In this document: piece by piece, positions 8,064 to 15,760 of the stretch | How positions within the stretch are numbered: position 1 is the first letter of the stretch | How the letters are laid out: each line of letters begins with the position of its first letter | NCBI GenBank assembly: GCA_947178145.1 | Contig: CAMWXE010000051.1 | Location: 1 to 38,484, forward strand | Length of the DNA stretch: 38,484 nucleotides | Origin: an uncultured Lachnospiraceae bacterium | GTDB taxonomy: Bacteria; Bacillota; Clostridia; Lachnospirales; Lachnospiraceae | Direction: 5' to 3' | The notes under the pieces: model-generated | What the model saw: the letters and a program-made list of their open reading frames with translations, nothing else | What the model was told of the DNA's origin: nothing | The model's database searches: none | Program-made: the position numbers and the translations under genes

Positions 8064-9134
8064 ATGTCAAAAGTACCGGTAACAGTATGCATTATTGCCA
8101 AAAACGAAGAAAAACATATCGAGGAATGTCTGAGACATCTCAAAAAGTATGATATGGAAATCATTGTGACAGATACAGGCTCTACAGACCACACGAGAGA
8201 AATTGCTGAAAAGTATGCGGACAAGGTCGTTGACTTTGAGTGGGTTGATGATTTTGCTGCGGCAAGGAATTATTGTGCTTCCTTTGCATCGAACAACTGG
8301 ATATTGGCGATTGACTGTGATGAGTATGTGAACAGTATCGACATCAAAGTACTGAGGATTTTAATGCAGAAATATCCGCGCTACACAGGAGTGATCAGGC
8401 TCAAAAATCTGATTTCCAGGGCAAATGGGGAGACAGGTTATGTCTCGGATGATGTGCCGCGGATGTACAATAAAAATTATTATCACTTTGCCTTTCCAAT
8501 TCATGAGCAGATACGTTTTAAGGACCCCGCAAAAGGCGAGGAAGCGATGGACGCATTTCTGATTCCAATCGAGGTCATTCATCATGGCTATGCGCTTACG
8601 GGTGAGGATATGGAGAAGAAGCAGCGAAGAAATTTGGAGCTGCTGCACAAGGCCATAGAGATGAATCCGAAAGATGGATATAATTATTTCCAGATTGGGC
8701 AGTCGCAGTTCGTGCTTGGAGATCTTGACGCTGCGATTGAAGCGTATGAGAAAGGAATGAGTCTGCTCGACAGCACGGGGAATCTTTATGTTCCGGAGAT
8801 GATTATGTCATTGGCAAAGGCATACCGGGCAAAGGAGAGATTTCCAGAGGCACTGGCACTTATGGAACAGTACAACAGTATCTTCGACACGGCAAAGTTT
8901 AATTATTTGTATGCAAATCTGCTGAAAGAAAATGACCAGGTGATCAAGGCACTGATGATCTATGTCAAGGTGACGATGATGAAGGATGTAGATACATTGG
9001 GCGAAAATCTGCTGTCATGTTATGCCAATATCATACAGCTTTATGAAGCGATGGGAAACCAGCAGATGGTAGATATTTTTACAGAAAAGCTGCGTAATTG
9101 TGAGAAAGAGAGAGAACGGGTTCTGAACAGTTAG
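8064..9134 (+). CDS. GT2-family glycosyltransferase with TPR repeats (paralog 3)
   Basis: The 356-residue protein has the same architecture: SVCII-type start with KNEE, TDTGSTDHT, DDFAAARNY, DxD at 84-86, PIHEQI near 145-150, then TPR-like helices (YFQIGQSQFVLGDLDAAIEAYEKGMS). It is co-directional with paralog 2 and shares its ASFASNNWIL and TVMMKDxxTLG segments, so the pair looks like a recent tandem duplication that has diverged mostly in the acceptor-side TPR half. The SD GGGGGAG precedes the ATG. The next gene is the flagellinolysin; no convincing SigD site lies between them, so they may share a transcript. A role in modifying that flagellin is a plausible inference. Confidence 0.87.
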   Translation: MSKVPVTVCIIAKNEEKHIEECLRHLKKYDMEIIVTDTGSTDHTREIAEKYADKVVDFEWVDDFAAARNYCASFASNNWILAIDCDEYVNSIDIKVLRILMQKYPRYTGVIRLKNLISRANGETGYVSDDVPRMYNKNYYHFAFPIHEQIRFKDPAKGEEAMDAFLIPIEVIHHGYALTGEDMEKKQRRNLELLHKAIEMNPKDGYNYFQIGQSQFVLGDLDAAIEAYEKGMSLLDSTGNLYVPEMIMSLAKAYRAKERFPEALALMEQYNSIFDTAKFNYLYANLLKENDQVIKALMIYVKVTMMKDVDTLGENLLSCYANIIQLYEAMGNQQMVDIFTEKLRNCEKERERVLNS

Positions 9135-9307
9135 GAACGATAGCGCAGATGGGGATTTTGACAGGTCCTTGTCAGGAGTTTTTGTTGATAGTTCCTTACG
9201 AAATAAAATGCATTTTAAGGAGGTGAGGCCTGGAAGGAGCAGATACAAGTCGAATCAGGGAAGAAGATAACACGACACCTAACGATATGGAAATCAGGGG
9301 GAAAATT
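9135..9307 (+). promoter_or_regulatory. Leader region of the flagellinolysin gene
   Basis: No CCGATA box with a correctly spaced TAAA is present, unlike the other large flagellins. A TTGACA (9158-9163) overlaps a small dyad TGACA-N6-TGTCA (9159-9174), but no good -10 follows at 17 nt. A purine-rich AAGGAGGTGAGG block near 9217 and further GGA repeats lie well upstream of the start and do not lead into an ORF. Co-transcription with 8064-9134 is the simplest reading. Confidence 0.4.
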
Positions 9308-11401
9308 ATGGTAGTAGCACACAATCTTATGGCGATGAACAGCCAGAGACAATTATCTATGGTAAGTGGTTCGGTATCAAAGAAAGCAGAAAAACTGTCT
9401 AGCGGATATAAGATTAACAGGGCGGCGGACGATGCAGCTGGATTGTCAATATCAGAGAAGATGAGAAAGCAGATCAGAGGCCTTACAAAAGCGACAGAGA
9501 ATGCTGAGGATGGAATATCTATGGTACAGACTGCAGATGGTGCGCTCAGCGAAGTACACGATATGCTTCAGCGCATGAATGAACTCTGTGTGCAGGCAGC
9601 AAATGGCACAAACTCCGTATCGGACAGACAGAATATTCAGGATGAGGTATCACAACTCATCGCTGAGATTGACCGGGTGGCGGAGACAACGAAGTTTAAC
9701 GAGATAAGTCTACTTGACGGCAGTATTGCAAAACCAGGCAGAAATGCATGCACAACAGCAATCAACAACAGAAAGCTTGAGGCAATCAAAGAAAAGTATG
9801 AGGCAGACAAGAAAAAGCTTACTTTGACAGCTTTGAATGGCGAGAATGCCGGAAAAGAAGTGTCAGTTGACGAATTGGCAAATACAGATGGCACCAAACT
9901 TGTTTATACGATCGCTTATGATTTTCAGACGACTCAGAGTGGGGATGGAAAATCTCCTACACAGAACCTTGATCCAAGTCTGGTGAATCAGGCAAATGCT
10001 TTCATTCCAACGCTTCAGAATTCAATCGTTCCGCAGGCAGTGCAGTCATTGCTTCGGGCGTATCCAGATACTTTTTCTTATCTGAACAATTCTGAAATCG
10101 GAATCGGACTTGAAATGTACAGCGATTCTGGTTCAAATGTGTTGGCATCAGCAGGTCTGAGCTATGGCGGAAGCGACACATTGGGATTCAATCTTAGAGT
10201 GAATATGGCCCATTTGAACAGCCCCATGACAGTTGCGGACAGAGACAAACTGGAAGTGACAATTGTTCACGAGATGATGCATACACTGATGTATGAAGCG
10301 CTTACAAACGGTATGACAGGGAATGTTGATGGACAGTTTGGCAAGGACACATTTCCATTATGGTTTATCGAGGGAATGGCACAGACTGCAGCAGGCGGAT
10401 GTTATGATGGCAATGACTGGGTAGCAGGGCTTGGCATCGGATCGAGCTCTTCCGAGACTGACATCACAAATGCAATCAATCGGGCGCCGCTTACACAATC
10501 AGGTAACGGTGGAGCATCAGATTACGGTACAGGTTATCTCGCGAGTATGTATCTGGGATATCTCGCAGCAGGCGGAAACTCTGTGGCGCAGGCAGATATG
10601 AGCAAAGGTCTTGACACAATCATGAAAGAGATCAGGAACGGGGCGAGTTTAGACGATGTTGTTCAGAAATATACGCAGAAGTCATTAAAGCAGTTTCAGA
10701 ATGATTTTGGAACAATCGGGGCTTCGTTTGTGAAGAAGCTTGTCACAGAAGTAGGACAGGGAACGGGCGGCGTTGCTACAGGAAGCTATAATAAAGCTCC
10801 TAACGGCGGTTCAGATATTTTATCAGATGCGGATGTTACTGGCGATGCTTTAAAGCTGTTTCAGGTAAGTGGTAGCGATCAGTGGATATATAACAAGTAT
10901 CCGGCAGACCAGATGCCGATTTATGAAGGCGGTACAGCGACGAACGGCAAGGGATACGGTGAGGAACCGCTTGCGATCGCAGCAAACAAGCGCGCCACAG
11001 GCTTTGGTTCAGCACTTCATGTAGGTTCCGAGACCGATATGACCAACAAGCTGATCATCTACATCGATGCCATGGACGCAGAGAGTCTTGGCGTGGATAA
11101 GGTGGATGTTCGCACTGTAGATCTGGCAACAATTTCGATTGAGCGCGTTGCTCTTGCACTTGCGCAGGTATCTGCACAGCGTTCTGAGCTTGGCGCATAC
11201 CAGAACCGTCTCGAGCATACAGTGAACAATCTGGGCAATGTTGTGGAGAATACCACAGCTTCAGAGAGCCAGATTCGTGACACCGATATGGCAAAAGAAA
11301 TGGTAGCTTACTCCAATGTAAGTATTTTACAGCAGGCAGGACAGTCTATGCTGGCACAGACGAATCAGAGCAATCAGGGAGTGCTTTCGCTGATTGCCTG
11401 A
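9308..11401 (+). CDS. Proteolytic flagellin (flagellinolysin) with HExxH zinc-peptidase domain
   Basis: The protein has 697 residues. It has standard flagellin ends: [11 protein letters not shown] and [20 protein letters not shown] at the N-terminus (about 1-145), and [14 protein letters not shown] to [12 protein letters not shown] at the C-terminus (about 565-697). Between them sits an insert of roughly 400 residues containing HEMMH (H321, E322, H325) and, 30 residues later, FIEGMAQ with E355. This fits the HExxH...E zinc site of gluzincins of the M9 collagenase type, the domain known from flagellinolysins. When polymerised, thousands of catalytic domains would face outward. The start at 9308 is preferred over an in-frame ATG at 9287 because it gives the conserved flagellin N-terminus after an AGGGGGA SD. 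Substrate is unknown. Confidence 0.92.
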   Translation: MVVAHNLMAMNSQRQLSMVSGSVSKKAEKLSSGYKINRAADDAAGLSISEKMRKQIRGLTKATENAEDGISMVQTADGALSEVHDMLQRMNELCVQAANGTNSVSDRQNIQDEVSQLIAEIDRVAETTKFNEISLLDGSIAKPGRNACTTAINNRKLEAIKEKYEADKKKLTLTALNGENAGKEVSVDELANTDGTKLVYTIAYDFQTTQSGDGKSPTQNLDPSLVNQANAFIPTLQNSIVPQAVQSLLRAYPDTFSYLNNSEIGIGLEMYSDSGSNVLASAGLSYGGSDTLGFNLRVNMAHLNSPMTVADRDKLEVTIVHEMMHTLMYEALTNGMTGNVDGQFGKDTFPLWFIEGMAQTAAGGCYDGNDWVAGLGIGSSSSETDITNAINRAPLTQSGNGGASDYGTGYLASMYLGYLAAGGNSVAQADMSKGLDTIMKEIRNGASLDDVVQKYTQKSLKQFQNDFGTIGASFVKKLVTEVGQGTGGVATGSYNKAPNGGSDILSDADVTGDALKLFQVSGSDQWIYNKYPADQMPIYEGGTATNGKGYGEEPLAIAANKRATGFGSALHVGSETDMTNKLIIYIDAMDAESLGVDKVDVRTVDLATISIERVALALAQVSAQRSELGAYQNRLEHTVNNLGNVVENTTASESQIRDTDMAKEMVAYSNVSILQQAGQSMLAQTNQSNQGVLSLIA

Positions 11402-11425
11402 CAAATAATAGATAATTGATTGAAC

Positions 11426-11459
11426 AAAAAGAGTATATGCGGTTGTATATGCTCTTTTT
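11426..11459 (+). terminator. Rho-independent terminator of the flagellinolysin gene
   Basis: AAAAAGAGTATAT (11426-11438) and ATATGCTCTTTTT (11447-11459), with one G-T pair, around a short loop. Strong and probably bidirectional. Confidence 0.9.
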
Positions 11460-11590
11460 GCTTAATTGTCTGAATTGCAAGGAAAATGTCGCATTTAAGA
11501 CTTTAAGATATGAATTTTCTGTCAAAAGCCGACCGAAGGGAAACAATTATATGAATTTGATTTAATTTACATAAAATTTGAAATAATTAG

Positions 11591-11619
11591 TTGACATAGT
11601 CTGACAATTCGTGTACAAT
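11591..11619 (+). promoter_or_regulatory. SigA-type promoter of the mini-flagellin gene
   Basis: TTGACA (11591-11596), 17-nt spacer, TACAAT (11614-11619). This is a near-consensus housekeeping promoter, in contrast to the SigD sites of the large flagellins. No CCGATA box is present in the region 11460-11705. Confidence 0.88.
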
Positions 11620-11655
11620 AAGAATTGTTAAGAGGGGTGACATAATATAGTGTCA
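11604..11655 (+). promoter_or_regulatory. Inverted repeats overlapping the mini-flagellin promoter (candidate operator)
   Basis: ACAATTC (11604-11610) and GAATTGT (11622-11628) flank the -10 box exactly. A second dyad, TGACA (11638-11642) and TGTCA (11651-11655), lies in the early leader. Either could be a repressor site; the binding protein is unknown. Confidence 0.4.
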
Positions 11656-11705
11656 TCAGAATTAATATATAAAGGAATAATTGTTTTTCACAAGGAGGTA
11701 AAGGT

Positions 11706-12041
11706 ATGGATATCAAGAGTAGTCTTATGTATGGAAGCAAAGCAGTAAACGAGGCGTACACAGCGAAATCAAATGCAGCAGCAAAAGAGAGCAGACTTGC
11801 GTCAGGAAAGAAATTGTCAGCGACGGCAGAAGATGCGGCATCCCTTCAGATTAAATCTAAGGCAGGCGAAACGGAGTCAGCGATTGAGAATATTAATGCA
11901 GCATCCAGCGCAGTGGAAGACATTGCGAAAGCAGAAGAGATGATTCGTGAAGCAAATCGTCGTATCTTAGCACAGTCCGATGATTCGGTTCTTGCTCAGG
12001 CAAATCAGACAACAGACGCAGTGACAAAGTTGTTGGATTAA
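11706..12041 (+). CDS. Mini-flagellin: D0-only flagellin-like protein
   Basis: The protein has 111 residues. Residues 24-52 (KSNAAAKESRLASGKKLSAT, then AEDAASLQIKSK) resemble the flagellin segment with [21 protein letters not shown]. Residues 76-111 (AEEMIREANRRILAQ, then VLAQANQTTDAVTKLLD) match the flagellin C-terminal D0 helix ([15 protein letters not shown], then [15 protein letters not shown]). The D1 spokes and the whole variable domain are missing; the two halves are joined by about 20 residues. AAGGAGG lies 8 bases before the ATG. It has its own SigA-type promoter and terminator, so it looks like an intact gene rather than a remnant. It could be exported, could compete for FliS, or could report filament status; none of these is shown. 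Confidence 0.82.
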   Translation: MDIKSSLMYGSKAVNEAYTAKSNAAAKESRLASGKKLSATAEDAASLQIKSKAGETESAIENINAASSAVEDIAKAEEMIREANRRILAQSDDSVLAQANQTTDAVTKLLD

Positions 12042-12055
12042 TTGATATTGAATGG

Positions 12056-12081
12056 AAAGCCGGTCATGAGACCGGCTTTTT
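12056..12081 (+). terminator. Rho-independent terminator of the mini-flagellin gene
   Basis: AAAGCCGGTC and GACCGGCTTT around an ATGA loop, then further T residues. A compact, strong stem. Confidence 0.93.
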
Positions 12082-12133
12082 GAATGTGTATCTGCAAATT
12101 GTACAAATTGTGTATTTTTTTGCAAAAATAAGT

Positions 12134-12160
12134 TAAATTTACATAAAGAATAGCCGATAA
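12134..12160 (+). promoter_or_regulatory. SigD promoter of the giant flagellin gene
   Basis: TAAA (12134-12137), 16-nt spacer, then CCGATAA (12154-12160, preceded by G, giving GCCGATAA). This is the best SigD match in the window. Confidence 0.88.
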
Positions 12161-12202
12161 CCAAAATATACCAATTTGCTGAAAATGGTATGAATCCAAA
12201 AT

Positions 12203-12249
12203 CCCACTCGGCCGATTGGAATACAGTCGGTTCTATAAACAGTAGTGGG
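12203..12249 (+). promoter_or_regulatory. Structured leader of the giant flagellin mRNA (candidate CsrA site)
   Basis: An outer helix CCCACT (12203-12208) with AGTGGG (12244-12249) encloses an inner hairpin CCGATT (12212-12217) with AGTCGG (12225-12230), whose 7-nt loop starts GGA. The SD (GGAGGGAGGAGG) further downstream holds more GGA motifs. A GGA presented in a hairpin loop is the preferred CsrA target; this assignment is inferred. Confidence 0.45.
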
Positions 12250-12290
12250 CATAAACGATTACTGGAATGCCACGGAGGGAGGAGGCGCTT

Positions 12291-15200
12291 ATGGTTATAC
12301 AACACAATATGGCTGCAGAAAATAGTAAGCGTATGCAGAAAATAGGTTCTGGAAATCTGGCAGGAGCATCGGAGAAACTGTCATCAGGCTATCAGATTAA
12401 CCGGGCTGCGGACAATGCTGCAGGACTTTCCATCTCGGAGAAGCTTCGTTTCCAGATCAGAGGACTGGACAGAGGCTCTGCCAATATTGATGAAGGGATT
12501 GGATACTGTCAGGTTGCCGATGGTGCATTGAATGAGATGCACGACATGATTCAGCGTATGAATGAACTGTCTATACAGGCGGCAAATGGAACGAACTCTG
12601 CATCAGACAGAAGCTATATCAATGACGAGATTCAGCAATTAAAGTCAGAGCTCGATCGAATTTGCATGACAACCAAATTTAATGACGAGTATATCTTTCG
12701 ATGTGAGGATAAGATTGAATCGGAATCCTGGGAGGTATACAGGCTGCACTTTGAGGGATTTTCTGACGATTTGTGCATATACAATGATTCTTATGACGCA
12801 GTCACAGGTACGGCTAAATACGGCGGTGTTGCATTTGGAGGAAAGCGTTACGCCTGGTCGAGCATTGACCCGGATATGTATGATGCAGCTTCGGGAAAGT
12901 TTCGGGCCGGGCAATATTCGTTTGATGCAGATGATGGAACACTGATCACACTGATTTGTGCGGATGGCAGTGAGCCGCCGCAGGTATCAAGGAGGATTCT
13001 CACGACAGCTAGCCGGGAAGGAATCTATATCAATGGCGAACAGATCCACTGGGATGATGTGCGGTCAGCATCGGGCAGAAAAATTCGCGATGCTGTGATT
13101 CCGGGTGAGACGTATTATTTCAATTATTGCGGGGTAGAGATTTCATTTACGCCGGATGAAGAGGATACTTTTGACGATGTGGTGTCCAAATTATCAGGGA
13201 TTGTCTGGAATAGTGCATACCGCATGCCGACAGAGCAGACGGCGCTGATTGCTGATTTTTCCAGTACGACAATATCTGTCAGGGACACGGCGCTGATCAA
13301 AGAGTATCTGGACAATAACGGCACAAAGATACCCAAGTACATTCTCCATGCGGGGGACGGTACGCAGGGGACATATGACGGTATTTGGCTTGAGGAGACG
13401 GACAGCAGTGGAAATGGCACTGGGAACACTGCAGCAGGTTCACAGAAGTCATGGGCAAGCATTGGTATTTCAAATTGGGGAGATCTAAGTACAGACATAT
13501 GGGAGGATAAGTTATATCAGTATCTGTATGATTATTCGGTACCAGGGCAGGGCGGCGCTGCATCGAAAGAGGAGTTTCAATTCCAGTTTCAGCTGATTAA
13601 TGAGACGAGCAAAGATTCTGTGATCGATGCGCTCGACGGGGTGGTACTATACTGTGGAAATATAGCAAATTCCAATCATCCAGAGGGGACATTTGATACC
13701 AGTACCTATACGAATGTGATCAGTGCCGCGATGACATATACAGGACAGCTCTCCCTTCAGGACGAATATAATCTCGGCAGGGACTTTGGGGTAGAACAGG
13801 ATACATTCCAATCTGAGAAGATGGTGCTTGACACCGATGCTTCTGCGACCAGCCCAATTGCAGTAAAATACACGAACACGATTGATGGACAACCAGTCGA
13901 AAAGACGTATGGAATGGATCAGGCAGCATTTAACAATTTAGTAGATAGCCTTAAAAATACGATTAAGGCAAATGTAGATCTGAGCAGCAACAGTGGTCTG
14001 CTTCAGATTATTGCAGAGAGATACGCCAAAGGTGCGGCAAATCCTACAGAGATTACGCTGGCCGGAGTTCTCTCGTCGGCTAATATTACAGGGGGCGGCG
14101 CGCAGTCCTATCTTGCAGACACGGTTCGGATCGACACAAGTGACCCCGATCTGATTTACACAAAAGGACAGTCTTTGTCATCGACACCGACGGATTATGC
14201 CTGCGCGAAAATCGATTTTTCTGGACTTGGAACAAGTTATCAGTTGGCGGATTTAATCGGACTGGGATTCAATTCGACCTGTCAGACATGTTCAAATCAT
14301 TACAGTATCCAATTTACGACACAGCAGCTTACCCCACAGGGAACGACAACGAGTGCAAACTGGCAAAGTGTGCAGATCGGAAACGATACATATCAAGTTC
14401 TCAAAGAACAAAATGGACAAAATCATACATTATATATTGATATAGATTCTATGCAGGGAGCTGTGAAGAACGGTACTGAATTCAGCAATACACTGGTGAA
14501 GCTGATTGCAGAGACCAAATTTGATTTTCATTATACACAGTATGCGACCAATCAAAATGATGCTGTGTTCTATGCCTTTGACTACAGGCCGGCATATGTG
14601 TCAAACGGCGTGTCGACTGCGACCAATGCCACGTTTGATCCGTTTGCCTACGGATTTAAGAGTACGTTGGATGTCAATATGGCATTGAGGGATACCGATC
14701 GTTCTGCAGCTGGATCAAAGCTGGCGATGAATCTCAAGTATCAGTACAATGTTTCCGATCTGTTTGCACCGGATAATCTGGCACTGACAGAGAAGCCGGA
14801 TCCAGATGGCAAATATGTAAAAATAAATGGAAAATATGTTCCGTATAATGCGGCACAGCATGGGCCAAGTGAACCAAGATATAATGTTGAAGTCGCCGGA
14901 ATCAATACAAATAATTTGGATATGGATACATATCTGACAGAGTATGTCAAGGATCACATTTTGAAAGAAATTGCGGAGGCGACCACGATCGCACTGAAAT
15001 CAGACCGCTATGCGTATGGCAGGGGTCAGGCGCAGGAAAACGAGAACAAAGCGATGGTCGTACAGTATGATACACCGCACCAGCTTATGCCAAGACAGTA
15101 TGTGGTTGGACAGACCGAAAAAAAGGAACTGCTCATGATACAATGCAGTTCGAATGTGATTGACAATATTGAGATTGAGAAGCAGAAGCTGTCTGTATAT

Positions 15201-15518
15201 CGTATGGGATTACATAAGTTTGAGACACTCACTGAGGAGCAGGCGACAAGGGGAATCAATATGGTTGCGGATGCACTAAAGCTGGTGAGCGCAATCAGAA
15301 GTCAGTTTGGTGCATATCAGAACAGACTCGAGCATGCGTATGCCATCAATCGCAACACACATGAGAATACACAGCATGGTGAATCGGTGATCCGCGATAC
15401 GGAGATGGCAGGGCAGATGGTAGAATACGCTAACAGTTCTGTTTTGCAGCAGTCCGTCAATTCTATGCTGGCGCAGGCCAATCAGACAAATCAGGGGGTA
15501 CTGACATTATTGCGGTAA
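12291..15518 (+). CDS. Giant flagellin (1075 residues) with cysteine-containing outer domain
   Basis: The N-terminus ([35 protein letters not shown], to about residue 145) and C-terminus (from about 985, with [16 protein letters not shown], then SVLQQSVNSMLAQANQTNQGVLTLLR) are flagellin D0/D1. About 830 residues lie between, far more than the 300-500 total of common flagellins. The insert is rich in D, T, S, N and aromatics and contains most of the protein's 11 cysteines, including a CxxC (C664, C667). I do not recognise a catalytic motif. The C-terminal D1 is less conserved (NRNTHENTQHGESVIRDTEM) than in its neighbours. The start at 12291 follows a strong SD, 24 bases inside the longest frame. 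No strong terminator follows before the next flagellin. Confidence 0.93.
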   Translation: MVIQHNMAAENSKRMQKIGSGNLAGASEKLSSGYQINRAADNAAGLSISEKLRFQIRGLDRGSANIDEGIGYCQVADGALNEMHDMIQRMNELSIQAANGTNSASDRSYINDEIQQLKSELDRICMTTKFNDEYIFRCEDKIESESWEVYRLHFEGFSDDLCIYNDSYDAVTGTAKYGGVAFGGKRYAWSSIDPDMYDAASGKFRAGQYSFDADDGTLITLICADGSEPPQVSRRILTTASREGIYINGEQIHWDDVRSASGRKIRDAVIPGETYYFNYCGVEISFTPDEEDTFDDVVSKLSGIVWNSAYRMPTEQTALIADFSSTTISVRDTALIKEYLDNNGTKIPKYILHAGDGTQGTYDGIWLEETDSSGNGTGNTAAGSQKSWASIGISNWGDLSTDIWEDKLYQYLYDYSVPGQGGAASKEEFQFQFQLINETSKDSVIDALDGVVLYCGNIANSNHPEGTFDTSTYTNVISAAMTYTGQLSLQDEYNLGRDFGVEQDTFQSEKMVLDTDASATSPIAVKYTNTIDGQPVEKTYGMDQAAFNNLVDSLKNTIKANVDLSSNSGLLQIIAERYAKGAANPTEITLAGVLSSANITGGGAQSYLADTVRIDTSDPDLIYTKGQSLSSTPTDYACAKIDFSGLGTSYQLADLIGLGFNSTCQTCSNHYSIQFTTQQLTPQGTTTSANWQSVQIGNDTYQVLKEQNGQNHTLYIDIDSMQGAVKNGTEFSNTLVKLIAETKFDFHYTQYATNQNDAVFYAFDYRPAYVSNGVSTATNATFDPFAYGFKSTLDVNMALRDTDRSAAGSKLAMNLKYQYNVSDLFAPDNLALTEKPDPDGKYVKINGKYVPYNAAQHGPSEPRYNVEVAGINTNNLDMDTYLTEYVKDHILKEIAEATTIALKSDRYAYGRGQAQENENKAMVVQYDTPHQLMPRQYVVGQTEKKELLMIQCSSNVIDNIEIEKQKLSVYRMGLHKFETLTEEQATRGINMVADALKLVSAIRSQFGAYQNRLEHAYAINRNTHENTQHGESVIRDTEMAGQMVEYANSSVLQQSVNSMLAQANQTNQGVLTLLR

Positions 15519-15553
15519 CCAAAGAACAGAGATGTAATTGTCTAAATAATCCA

Positions 15554-15571
15554 GAAATTTTCGAAAATTTC
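15554..15571. repeat. 18-bp perfect palindrome upstream of a SigD promoter
   Basis: GAAATTTTC followed directly by its reverse complement GAAAATTTC. It lies 11 bases upstream of the -35 box at 15583. It could be a protein binding site or a weak hairpin at the end of the giant flagellin mRNA; there is no T tract. Confidence 0.45.
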
Positions 15572-15582
15572 ACACAATAACC

Positions 15583-15608
15583 TAAATTTTCAGAAAATAA
15601 TACCGATA
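15583..15608 (+). promoter_or_regulatory. SigD promoter of flagellin 5
   Basis: TAAA (15583-15586), 16-nt spacer, CCGATA (15603-15608) followed by TATATAC. It is almost superimposable on the flagellin 1 promoter, including the bases after the -10 box. Confidence 0.88.
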
Positions 15609-15760
15609 TATATACTGTAAACGGAGTTACAGAAAGAATTAACGATAATGAAGTCCTGGTTGATTCAAGGGGAATGGCCGGGAAAGATAACAATAAATAA
15701 TGATATGGGAAAGTTGCTTGGTGAAAGGGATGTCCTGGGCTGCTAAAGGAGGAGAAAAAT

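Noticed and set aside
9159..9174. TGACA-N6-TGTCA dyad before the flagellinolysin gene, similar to TGACA-N8-TGTCA before the mini-flagellin
   Set aside because: Five-base arms with different spacers are too short to claim a shared operator; noted only within the feature entries.
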